Positions 7,285-14,413 of a stretch of 23,952 nt of DNA are shown here, in pieces (within the stretch, counting starts at the first letter, position 1; each line of letters starts with the position of its first letter). The translations under genes and the position numbers were made by a program. Below the pieces are notes generated by a model that was not told where the DNA came from, did not search any database, and saw only the letters and a list, made by a program, of their open reading frames with translations. The DNA is from JBKDZR01 sp047971485 (lineage in GTDB: Bacteria; Pseudomonadota; Alphaproteobacteria; Rhodobacterales; Rhodobacteraceae): assembly GCA_047971485.1 (NCBI GenBank), contig JBKDZR010000090.1, positions 1-23,952 of the forward strand. Direction: 5' to 3'.

Positions 7285-8547
7285 TCACAACCGCTGATGC
7301 CACAACTGCCCCAGATCCGACATTTCACGATGCAGGCGGGCGCCGTGCTTTTCCAGCCAGTCCGGGATTGATCCGAAGGCCGCGACCCGCGCCTTGCCCT
7401 CCCGGATCTGCACCACCGGCCAGTCACCGACCAGGGCGTTATCAATGCCAAAGATGCTTTCGCCCCACCAGCGAGCCGGACCAAAGGCATGGATCACCTG
7501 CCCCATCTGCTTCATCGCCGCCAGCGTGGACACCGGGTTCACCCCACCGGCCTTTTCCACAGCGGCGTGCCAGATATCCAGAATGGCGACATATTCCCAG
7601 CTGACCGCGGTCCAACTGCCGGGAAAGCGCAGGTTATATTCGTCGTAGAACGCCTTGGGCTGATTAAAGAAAAACGCCTTGTTCTTCAGCACCTCATCGT
7701 CGAAATCAGGAAACTGGAAGACGAAGCCTTCCATGAAATCCCGGGCGGTGCGGGCGATCAGTTTCGGATAATTGTCCAGCGTGCAGGATATGATCTGCCC
7801 CCGGAACCCCTGGGACCAGGCATATTCGGTCATCGCATGGACCATCGGCGTATAGCTGGTACACCAGCACAGGATATCCGCCCCCGTCGCCAGCATCGGC
7901 TGTACGATCGCGGCCGGGTCCGAGGCATCCGGCGCGTAGATGATTTCCTTGCGGATCGGAACCCCGGCAGCCTTGAACGCCGCCCGATAGGTGGCCAGCG
8001 ACGGCAGCCCCATGGCATCGGATTGGCTGCACAGGGCGGCGCTGCGCAGGTCGGGACGGGCGCGGGCCAACCAGTCGACCCCGGTCACATTGAAGATCGG
8101 ATGCAATTCGCTGGGCGCGATCAGATAGGGGGTGTCCGGCGACAGATCGCTGGGCAAAAGCGTGGTGGTCAGGATCTTCCGCGCGGCCACATAATCGCGC
8201 ACCAGCATCATGCTTTCGCCGCCCAGCATCATCAGCAGCTTGACGTCGTGCCGCTCAACCAGATGGCGCGCGCCGTGAAGGGCCTGATCGGGATCATAGC
8301 CGCAATCGCAGGCGATGATGCGCACGGGATAACGGCGCCCATCGACCAGAATCCCCCCCGATCGGTTCAGCCAGTCCTCCCAAAGCCGGCACCCATTCAA
8401 CCCCGGCTGACCCCAGGCTTCCACCTTGCCGCGAAGCGGGGCGAGGAAACCGATGGTCACCGCCTCGGGCATACCCACCGACAGACGGGGCATGGAGCTG
8501 GTCACCGCAAGACGCTGTGCGAAACTGGAGCTGCTCATGTCCGTCAT
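7285..8547 (-). CDS. Type I periplasmic-binding-fold protein without signal peptide (AmiC/LivJ/UrtA-like)
   Basis: This 420-residue protein has the two-lobed receptor fold of the Peripla_BP_6/AmiC class. EAVTIGFLAPLRGKVEAWGQPGLNGCRLWEDWLNRSGGI opens lobe one, and LATYRAAFKAAGVPIRKEIIYAPDASDPAAIVQPMLATGADIL is the usual lobe-two entry. Family members mostly bind amino acids, amides or urea for ABC import. Here the N-terminus (MTDMSSSSFAQRL) has no hydrophobic core, and the codon right before the ATG is an in-frame TAG (8548-8550), so no upstream extension can add one. No ABC permease or ATPase gene is nearby. A cytosolic ligand sensor in the style of AmiC is therefore likelier than a transport protein. 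It is divergent from tmm, sharing a 221-base control region. Confidence 0.8.
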   Translation of the reverse strand: MTDMSSSSFAQRLAVTSSMPRLSVGMPEAVTIGFLAPLRGKVEAWGQPGLNGCRLWEDWLNRSGGILVDGRRYPVRIIACDCGYDPDQALHGARHLVERHDVKLLMMLGGESMMLVRDYVAARKILTTTLLPSDLSPDTPYLIAPSELHPIFNVTGVDWLARARPDLRSAALCSQSDAMGLPSLATYRAAFKAAGVPIRKEIIYAPDASDPAAIVQPMLATGADILCWCTSYTPMVHAMTEYAWSQGFRGQIISCTLDNYPKLIARTARDFMEGFVFQFPDFDDEVLKNKAFFFNQPKAFYDEYNLRFPGSWTAVSWEYVAILDIWHAAVEKAGGVNPVSTLAAMKQMGQVIHAFGPARWWGESIFGIDNALVGDWPVVQIREGKARVAAFGSIPDWLEKHGARLHREMSDLGQLWHQRL

Positions 8548-8768
8548 CTAGCGCATTTCGCGCAGGAAGCGACAGGGCCGGCGCCGGGATTTTCACCCCC
8601 TGCCCCGCGCCCTATCCGCGCAGGACAACCTTCCCTTCCGGACAATATGGGCAATTTATATTCTCTTGGGGAAATTTTCGTTGACAGACCCCCAACCAAT
8701 TGGCACCGTCGACTGAACCAATGTGCCTTGATAATCATATTTTGGTCCATACCAACAGGAGAACACCA
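8548..8768. promoter_or_regulatory. tmm promoter region with TTGGT-N4-ACCAA operator-like site
   Basis: This is the region between the divergent binding-protein gene and tmm. A GATAAT at 8730-8735 is the best -10 candidate, and a TTGACA at 8681-8686 is isolated. A perfect inverted repeat TTGGT-CCAT-ACCAA occupies 8742-8755, just before the tmm ribosome binding site (AGGAG, 8757-8761). Its half-sites are those of FadR/LldR-type GntR operators. Upstream, ACCAAT occurs at 8695-8700 and again at 8717-8722, exactly 22 bases apart, the first within the palindrome CCAATTGG (8696-8703). Binding by the local GntR protein is an inference. Confidence 0.5.
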
Positions 8769-10115
8769 ATGTCCAAAAAGCGGGTCGCCATCATCGGCGC
8801 CGGCCCTTCGGGTCTGGCGCAACTGCGTGCGTTCCAGTCTGCTGCAGAAAAAGGCGAGGAAATCCCCGAAATCGTCTGCTTTGAAAAGCAAAGCAACTGG
8901 GGTGGGCTGTGGAACTACACCTGGCGGACCGGTCTGGACGAAAACGGCGAACCGGTTCACTGTTCAATGTACCGGTACCTGTGGTCCAACGGTCCCAAAG
9001 AGGGATTGGAATTCGCCGACTACTCCTTTGAGGAACATTTCGGCAAGCAGATCGCATCCTATCCTCCCCGCGCCGTGCTGTTCGACTATATCGAAGGGCG
9101 GGTCAAAAAGGCCGATGTACGCAAGTGGATCCGCTTCAATTCCGTCATCCGTTGGGTGGAATACAACGAAGACAAGGGCAACTTCACCATCACCGTGCAT
9201 GATCACGCCAAGGACCATACCTATCGCGAGGATTTCGACCACGTGATCTGTGCCTCGGGGCATTTCTCAACCCCGAACGTGCCCTTCTATGAAGGCTTCG
9301 ACACGTTCAACGGCCGCATCCTGCACGCCCACGATTTCCGCGACGCGCGCGAGTTTTCCGGCCAGGATATCCTGGTGGTCGGATCCTCCTACTCGGCCGA
9401 GGATATCGGATCCCAGTGCTGGAAGTATGGCGCGAAATCCATCACCAGCTCCTACCGCAGCGCGCCCATGGGCTTCAAATGGCCGGAAAACTGGGACGAA
9501 AAGCCCGGCATTGTCCGGCTTGAAAACAACACCGTGCATTTCGCCGATGGCAGCAGCAAGGATGTGGATGCGATCATTCTGTGCACCGGCTACAAGCACT
9601 TCTTCAACTTCCTGCCCGATGATCTGCGCCTGAAGACGGCCAACCGCCTGGCCACCGCCGAGCTGTACAAGGGCGTGGTCTATATCCACAATCCGAAGAT
9701 GTTCTATCTGGGCATGCAGGACCAGTGGTTCACCTTCAACATGTTCGACGCCCAGGCCTGGTGGGTCCGCGATGCGATCATGGGCAAGATCACCCTGCCC
9801 ACCGACAAACAGGTGATGATCGACGATGTGGCCAACCGCGAACGCACGGAAGAGGCCGATGATGACGTGAAATACGCCATCAAGTATCAGGGCGATTACG
9901 TGCTGGAACTGATCGAAGAGACGGACTACCCGACCTTTGATGTTCAGGGGGCCTGCGAAGCCTTCTATGAATGGAAAAAGCACAAGGCCGAGGATATCAT
10001 GGCCTTCCGCAACCATTCCTATCGTTCGGTGATCACCGGCACCATGGCGCCGAAACACCACACACCGTGGAAAGACGCGTTGGACGACAGCATGGAAGCC
10101 TACCTGCGCAACTGA
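8769..10115 (+). CDS. tmm: Trimethylamine monooxygenase (bacterial FMO)
   Basis: A 448-residue flavin monooxygenase that oxidises trimethylamine to trimethylamine N-oxide with NADPH and O2; related enzymes also oxidise dimethylsulfide. FAD binds at G10-x-G12-x-x-G15. The FMO fingerprint F180-x-G182-x-x-x-H186-x-x-x-F190 is intact. NADPH binds at GSSYSAEDIG, and the Tyr at 208 matches the mobile Tyr207 reported for marine Tmm. CTGY lies at 272-275. The aromatic C-terminal half (MFYLGMQDQWFTFNMFDAQAWW) is characteristic of Tmm rather than of other FMOs. The start at 8769 is preceded by AGGAG at seven bases; the open frame extends 23 codons further up but without family similarity. TMAO demethylase and the TMAO importer are not nearby. 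Confidence 0.95.
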   Translation: MSKKRVAIIGAGPSGLAQLRAFQSAAEKGEEIPEIVCFEKQSNWGGLWNYTWRTGLDENGEPVHCSMYRYLWSNGPKEGLEFADYSFEEHFGKQIASYPPRAVLFDYIEGRVKKADVRKWIRFNSVIRWVEYNEDKGNFTITVHDHAKDHTYREDFDHVICASGHFSTPNVPFYEGFDTFNGRILHAHDFRDAREFSGQDILVVGSSYSAEDIGSQCWKYGAKSITSSYRSAPMGFKWPENWDEKPGIVRLENNTVHFADGSSKDVDAIILCTGYKHFFNFLPDDLRLKTANRLATAELYKGVVYIHNPKMFYLGMQDQWFTFNMFDAQAWWVRDAIMGKITLPTDKQVMIDDVANRERTEEADDDVKYAIKYQGDYVLELIEETDYPTFDVQGACEAFYEWKKHKAEDIMAFRNHSYRSVITGTMAPKHHTPWKDALDDSMEAYLRN

Positions 10116-10120
10116 CGATC

Positions 10121-10156
10121 GGCCCCGGGGCACGCCATGCGTAGCGCCCCGGGGCC
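10121..10156. terminator. Hairpin between tmm and the esterase gene
   Basis: Arms of 11 bases, GGCCCCGGGGC (10121-10131) and GCCCCGGGGCC (10146-10156), flank a 14-base loop, starting five bases after the tmm stop. On the plus strand the stem is followed after a few bases by CTTTCT. The genes on either side converge, so a bidirectional terminator is likely. Confidence 0.6.
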
Positions 10157-10164
10157 AGACCTTT

Positions 10165-11124
10165 CTATGTCAGGGTCTGGCGCAGGAAGGCCGCGATCCG
10201 CGCCACCGTTTCACCGGCCGCCGGGGTGATCCGGGTCATGGTGATGAAACCGTGGATCTGGTCGGGCAGATGGACATGGTCCACTGCGATGCCCGCTTGC
10301 TCCAGCGCCACCCCATAGGCGATGCCTTCGTCGCGCAGCGGATCATGGCCAGCGGTCAGCAGCCAGCAGGGGGGCAGGTCCGACAGGCTGTCCACCCGGA
10401 TCGGCGAGACACGCCAGTCACTGCGCTGCCCCGCATCGGGCACATAGCAGTCATAGAACCAGTCCATCGTCGCCGCTTCGAGCAACTTGCCCGTCCCGTT
10501 TTCCCCCCGTGACGCATAGTCCCCGCCGGCATCCGTGGCCGGGTAGATCAGCACCTGTGCCCGCAGCGGCGGCGTCAGCCCGGCATCCCGCGTCATTATC
10601 GCGGCGATCGTGGCCAGATTGCCCCCTGCCGAATCGCCTCCCACAGCCAGCCGCCGGTTGTCGATGCCCAGATCCGCCGCATCCCGATGGATCAGGGCCA
10701 GCGCGGCGATAGTATCGTCGACGGCGGCGGGGAACGGGGCCTCGGGGGCCAGGCGATACGCCACGGACACCACAACACAGCCGCTGGCCTCAGCCAAATC
10801 ATGGCATAGCGCGTCGAACACTTCGAGATCGCCGATGGTCCAGCCCCCGCCATGCAGATAGATCAGGGCCGGCAACGCGGTGCCCTCGGGGGCCTCGGAT
10901 GGCCGATAGAGCCGCATCGGGCACGCCCCGCCCGTCAGATCGCGCACGGCAGCGCGCTGTGCCGGATCAAGCTGCGTCGCCGAACGCCGTTCGCGCATGG
11001 TCTGGCGCGCGCCCGCAACACCCAGATCCTGGGGCGGCGGGGCGCCTGCGTCACGGATCAGGGCCAGAAGGTCCTGCATCTCCGGGGCCATGGGCGCGGT
11101 TGGGGGCGGGATGGTCAACGACAT
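10165..11124 (-). CDS. Alpha/beta hydrolase of the hormone-sensitive-lipase family (esterase)
   Basis: A 319-residue esterase with every HSL-family landmark: oxyanion motif HGGG at 91-94, nucleophile S165 in GDSAGG, D261 in HDPLRDEG and H291 in HGF. There is no signal peptide, so it acts in the cytoplasm. The start at 11124 is preferred because AAGGA lies seven bases upstream; the open frame continues 19 codons further without similarity. It is divergent from the LysR regulator (112-base spacer). Close to a Baeyer-Villiger monooxygenase, its natural role could be to hydrolyse the ester or lactone that enzyme forms. That link is inference, and HSL esterases are in general promiscuous toward short acyl esters. 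Confidence 0.85.
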   Translation of the reverse strand: MSLTIPPPTAPMAPEMQDLLALIRDAGAPPPQDLGVAGARQTMRERRSATQLDPAQRAAVRDLTGGACPMRLYRPSEAPEGTALPALIYLHGGGWTIGDLEVFDALCHDLAEASGCVVVSVAYRLAPEAPFPAAVDDTIAALALIHRDAADLGIDNRRLAVGGDSAGGNLATIAAIMTRDAGLTPPLRAQVLIYPATDAGGDYASRGENGTGKLLEAATMDWFYDCYVPDAGQRSDWRVSPIRVDSLSDLPPCWLLTAGHDPLRDEGIAYGVALEQAGIAVDHVHLPDQIHGFITMTRITPAAGETVARIAAFLRQTLT

Positions 11125-11236
11125 GGGACTGTCCTTTTCTGGAAAGCGGTCCGGGCCCGGTCCGCGAGGTTTACGTTGCAAAGCCTATGCCGGGCACGGC
11201 ATGTCAGATATCATGACAGCAGCAGGGAGGACGGCA
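11125..11236. promoter_or_regulatory. Divergent esterase / LysR control region with dyads
   Basis: The 112-base spacer holds a 17-base dyad TGTCA-N7-TGACA at 11202-11218 and a second dyad TGCCG-GGCA-CGGCA at 11188-11201, both close to the LysR gene start. LysR proteins commonly bind interrupted dyads near their own divergent promoter, so these are candidate operators. GGGAGGA at 11225-11231 is the LysR ribosome binding site. Confidence 0.4.
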
Positions 11237-12166
11237 ATGCGCATGGAAGACAGCGAGGTGATCACCACAATCGCCGAGGCCGGCAGCATCCGTCTGGCCG
11301 CTGATCTGCTGGGGCGATCCCAGCCTGGTCTGACCAAGATCCTGCGCCGCACCGAAGAGGCCATCGGCTTTCCGATCTTCGAGCGCACGGCGCGTGGGGT
11401 GGTTCCGACGGAACAGGGCCGGGCAATCCTTTACCGGATGACCACGATCCAGAACGAATTCCGCCGCATGCAGATCGAGATTTCCAGCATCCGCAATGCC
11501 CATGAAGGCACGCTGACGCTGTGCATTTCGCCGCTGGCCGCGATTGAAATTCTGCCCGCCGCGCTGCGTCAGTTCCAGCAGGTCTATCCCAACATCACGG
11601 TGCGCATCGTTTCCGGCACCTATCCCAGCTCGCTGCCGCTGGTCCATCAGGGCAAGGTCGATCTGATGATCGGTCCCGCCCCTCCCGAGGAAATGTGCAG
11701 CGGACTGAGCCTGGATCACCTGCTCGACAGTCCGATCGCCGTCGTGACATCCAAATCCTCGCCCCTGGCCAAGGCCAAATCGCTGGCCGAACTGGTCGAC
11801 GCCAAATGGATCATGATCGGCACCGAGGGCGGCCCCGGCGACATCTTTGTCGGCCCGTTCCGAAAACTCGGGCTGGACCCGCCGCGCGCCCTGGTGCGAT
11901 CCGACAGCTATTTCGGAGCCATGGCCATCGTCGCCAGCCTGGATGCCGTCTGCACTTTCCCCTCGCGACTGCTGACACTGGCCGATCCCTGGGGGATCTG
12001 TGCCATCCCCGTGCGCGAGGAACTGGCGCCGCTGAGCGTGTGCAACATCACCCGCACGCGGCAACCCTTTACCGCGCCGCTGGATTACCTGATCAACTGC
12101 ATCCACCGGCGCGTCAACACGATGCAGAGCGAGGGATCCCCCCGCCCTGCCGGGCCATCTGGCTGA
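11237..12166 (+). CDS. LysR-type transcription regulator
   Basis: A 309-residue protein of typical LysR length. The N-terminal winged helix covers about 1-65 (EVITTIAEAGSIRLAADLLGRSQPGLTKILRRTEEAIGFPIFERTARGVVPTEQG) and is followed by a linker helix. The periplasmic-binding-fold effector domain starts near EGTLTLCISPLAAIEILPAALRQF. The start at 11237 has GGGAGGA five bases before it; longer open-frame starts are rejected because they would add 80 residues with no similarity. It converges with the BVMO gene with only two bases between stops. The likely targets are the divergent esterase and the TRAP-SDR-BVMO operon, with a substrate or intermediate as inducer. That is inferred from position. 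Confidence 0.9.
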   Translation: MRMEDSEVITTIAEAGSIRLAADLLGRSQPGLTKILRRTEEAIGFPIFERTARGVVPTEQGRAILYRMTTIQNEFRRMQIEISSIRNAHEGTLTLCISPLAAIEILPAALRQFQQVYPNITVRIVSGTYPSSLPLVHQGKVDLMIGPAPPEEMCSGLSLDHLLDSPIAVVTSKSSPLAKAKSLAELVDAKWIMIGTEGGPGDIFVGPFRKLGLDPPRALVRSDSYFGAMAIVASLDAVCTFPSRLLTLADPWGICAIPVREELAPLSVCNITRTRQPFTAPLDYLINCIHRRVNTMQSEGSPRPAGPSG

Positions 12167-12168
12167 CA

Positions 12169-13611
12169 TCAGCCAAGCGACGGTGCGGCAAAATCCAGCA
12201 CCTCGAAATCGGTGCGTTTCACTTGGGCTGTTTCGCGCTGATAATCGCCCTGGGTGCGTGGATAGTTGGTCACGACCCGCCCCGAGGCGGTCTGGTAATA
12301 GCTTTGGCAATGGCTGGCCGAGTTGACCGAGCGCAGCAATTCGTCCTGCGCCTCGTCACACCACAGCCGCATCGCCTCTTCGCGCACAACGATCGGGCCA
12401 CCTTCTTTTTCCGCGACATGCAAGGCCTGCATGATGTAATCCGCCTGGCATTCCAGCATCACCAGAACCGATCCCGGGACATTGGTGTTGGGGCCATACA
12501 TCATGAAGAAGTTCGGGAAATCGGGCACACAGATGCCCAGATAGGCCTCGGCCCCTTCGGCCCAGCGGGTATGGACCTCGGTCCCGCCGATCCCATGGAC
12601 CCGCATGCCCGGCAGATAGCTGGCCGGATCAAAGCCCGTCGCGTAGACGATCTTATCCAGCTTATGCAGCGTGCCGTCGGCCGTCTGAACCCCTTCGGGC
12701 ACGATAGAGGAAATCGCCTCGGTCACCACATGGGCATTGGGGGCCTGCAGGCAGGTGTACCATTCGTTGGAAAAGAGCGAGCGTTTGCACCCCAGCTTGA
12801 AATTCGGGGTCAGCTTGGCCCGCAGCTCCGGATCCGGCACCAGATCTTCCAGCATGTTGACGAAACCGGCCTGTGCCTCGGCCGTTCCTTCGAAATCGAA
12901 GCGGCGGCTGGCGCGGCTTTCGAATTCATTGAAGATACGCTGGCGTTCCTCGGCGGACCGGCCCTCGGCGATCAGCGACTTGGGCATGACATAGGGGGCG
13001 GTGCGCTGGAACAGCGTGACCTCGGCCCCGGACTTGACCAGCTCGGGCACGATCTGGATGGCCGACGCACCTGTACCGATGACACCCCAACGCCCCTTGC
13101 TCAGGTCCACGTCATGATCCCAGTCGGTGGAATGAAAGGCCTGCCCGGCAAAGCTGTCGCGCCCCGGGATCCGGGGGATGATCGGGGTGTTGAAGATCCC
13201 GATGGCGGTGACAAGGGCCTGCGCCTCCCACAATTGGCCGGCCCGTGTCCAGACCTGCCAGATCGCGCGGGCTTCGTCCCATTTCGCCTCGGTCACTTCG
13301 GTGTTCAGCTGCACCTTGTCCATCACCCCGCGACGGGTGACAACGGTCCGCATGTAATCGAGGATTTCCTCTTGCGGCGGATAATCGCGCGACCAGGGAT
13401 GATCGGCCTCGTAGGAATAGGAATACAGGACCGCCGGAATATCGCAGGCCGCGCCGGGATAGTTGTTGTCCCGCCAGACCCCGCCGATATCGTCGGCCCG
13501 TTCAAGGATGACGAAATCATCCTGGCCGGTTTCCTTCAGGCGCATCCCCAGGCCAAGGCCGCCAAGCCCGGCCCCAATGATCAGGACCTTGGTACGTCGT
13601 GCCTTTTTCAT
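12169..13611 (-). CDS. Type I Baeyer-Villiger monooxygenase (FAD, NADPH)
   Basis: A 480-residue flavoprotein that would insert oxygen next to a carbonyl, turning ketones into esters or lactones. The first Rossmann motif is G13-x-G15-x-x-G18. The diagnostic BVMO fingerprint F154-x-G156-x-x-x-H160-x-x-x-W164-D165 is complete. The NADPH motif is G179-x-G181-x-x-A184. C275-K276-R277 lies where cyclohexanone monooxygenase carries its catalytic Arg, and ATGFD is at 324-328. YPGAACD replaces the commoner YPGARCD. It is slightly short beside classical BVMOs of about 540 residues. It is the last gene of the operon, 14 bases after the SDR gene. Which ketone it accepts cannot be told from sequence. Confidence 0.9.
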   Translation of the reverse strand: MKKARRTKVLIIGAGLGGLGLGMRLKETGQDDFVILERADDIGGVWRDNNYPGAACDIPAVLYSYSYEADHPWSRDYPPQEEILDYMRTVVTRRGVMDKVQLNTEVTEAKWDEARAIWQVWTRAGQLWEAQALVTAIGIFNTPIIPRIPGRDSFAGQAFHSTDWDHDVDLSKGRWGVIGTGASAIQIVPELVKSGAEVTLFQRTAPYVMPKSLIAEGRSAEERQRIFNEFESRASRRFDFEGTAEAQAGFVNMLEDLVPDPELRAKLTPNFKLGCKRSLFSNEWYTCLQAPNAHVVTEAISSIVPEGVQTADGTLHKLDKIVYATGFDPASYLPGMRVHGIGGTEVHTRWAEGAEAYLGICVPDFPNFFMMYGPNTNVPGSVLVMLECQADYIMQALHVAEKEGGPIVVREEAMRLWCDEAQDELLRSVNSASHCQSYYQTASGRVVTNYPRTQGDYQRETAQVKRTDFEVLDFAAPSLG

Positions 13612-13625
13612 GTCTTCCCCTTTCG

Positions 13626-14375
13626 TCAGATAATGTAGCCAGCGTCGATGCAGATCATCTGCGAGGTGATCATCCGGCTTTCATCGGCCCCAAGGAAAAC
13701 CACCGTCTCGGCGATATCCGAGGGTTCGACAAAACGGGCGATCTTACAGCGCCCCAGCATCTCTTTTTCAAAGGAGGCCGGATCTTCACGGGCGTTGATC
13801 AGACGGCGCAACATGGCGCTTTCGACCAGCCCCGGATGGATCGTGTTCACCCGGATGCCGCGTGGCCCCAGCGCGGTCGCAGCCGAGCGCATCAGCCCGT
13901 TGACCGCGTGTTTCGCCGCGCTGTAGCCGATATTCATCGGCGTCGCCGTGATCCCCATGATCGAAGACGTCAGAATGATCGACCCGCCATCGGCCATCTG
14001 CGGCGTGATCGTCTTCAGCCCCAGAAAGAGGCTGCGGACATTCACATCCATGACCTTGTCAAAGACGCCCTCTTCGTAATCCGCCAGGGTCGATACCTTG
14101 CCTTCGATCCCGGCATTGCCAAAGAAGATGTCGATCGTGCCAAAGCGGCTTTTGGCCGTCTCGGCCAGGGCGTCTTGCAGGCTCTGTTCGGTCACATCGC
14201 CGGCGACCAGCGCCACGCGATCATCGGCGAAATCCGCCACCGCTTTTTCCAGCCCCTCCTGCGACATGTCGCTGAGCACGAGGTTCGCCCCCTCGCGGTG
14301 ATAGGCCCGGGCCGTGGCCAGCCCGATATTGCCGGCGGCCCCGGTGATGATCGCCGTCTTGTTCGAAAGACGCAT
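13626..14375 (-). CDS. Short-chain dehydrogenase/reductase (classical SDR)
   Basis: A 249-residue classical SDR with T11-G-x-x-G15-x-x-G18 for the dinucleotide, GNAG at 86-89, the catalytic Ser at 137-138, and Y151-x-x-x-K155. Acidic D36 at the end of the second strand (VLSDMS) suggests NAD(H) over NADP(H). It lies directly before the BVMO gene, so oxidation of an alcohol to the ketone substrate of that enzyme is the natural guess. The ribosome binding site sits in a run of three GGAAA units upstream of the ATG. SDR substrate range cannot be read from sequence. Confidence 0.88.
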   Translation of the reverse strand: MRLSNKTAIITGAAGNIGLATARAYHREGANLVLSDMSQEGLEKAVADFADDRVALVAGDVTEQSLQDALAETAKSRFGTIDIFFGNAGIEGKVSTLADYEEGVFDKVMDVNVRSLFLGLKTITPQMADGGSIILTSSIMGITATPMNIGYSAAKHAVNGLMRSAATALGPRGIRVNTIHPGLVESAMLRRLINAREDPASFEKEMLGRCKIARFVEPSDIAETVVFLGADESRMITSQMICIDAGYII

Positions 14376-14379
14376 GTAC

Positions 14380-14396
14380 TTTCCTTTCCTTTCCTT
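14380..14396 (-). repeat. Tandem pentamer (TTTCC)x3 at the SDR ribosome binding site
   Basis: In transcript sense the SDR leader reads as three GGAAA units, giving three overlapping ribosome-binding-like sequences four or more bases from the ATG. It is a simple repeat that could vary in copy number by slippage. Confidence 0.5.
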
Positions 14397-14413
14397 GTCA
14401 GGGTCCCGCCCGC

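Noticed and set aside
8681..8709. TTGACA as the tmm -35 box
   Set aside because: The hexamer 17 bases downstream is CACCGT, not a -10 box, and the better GATAAT at 8730 is too far away.
8700..8717. Sigma-54 promoter (TTGGCAC) before tmm
   Set aside because: The -24 half is good, but no GC stands at the required -12 spacing.
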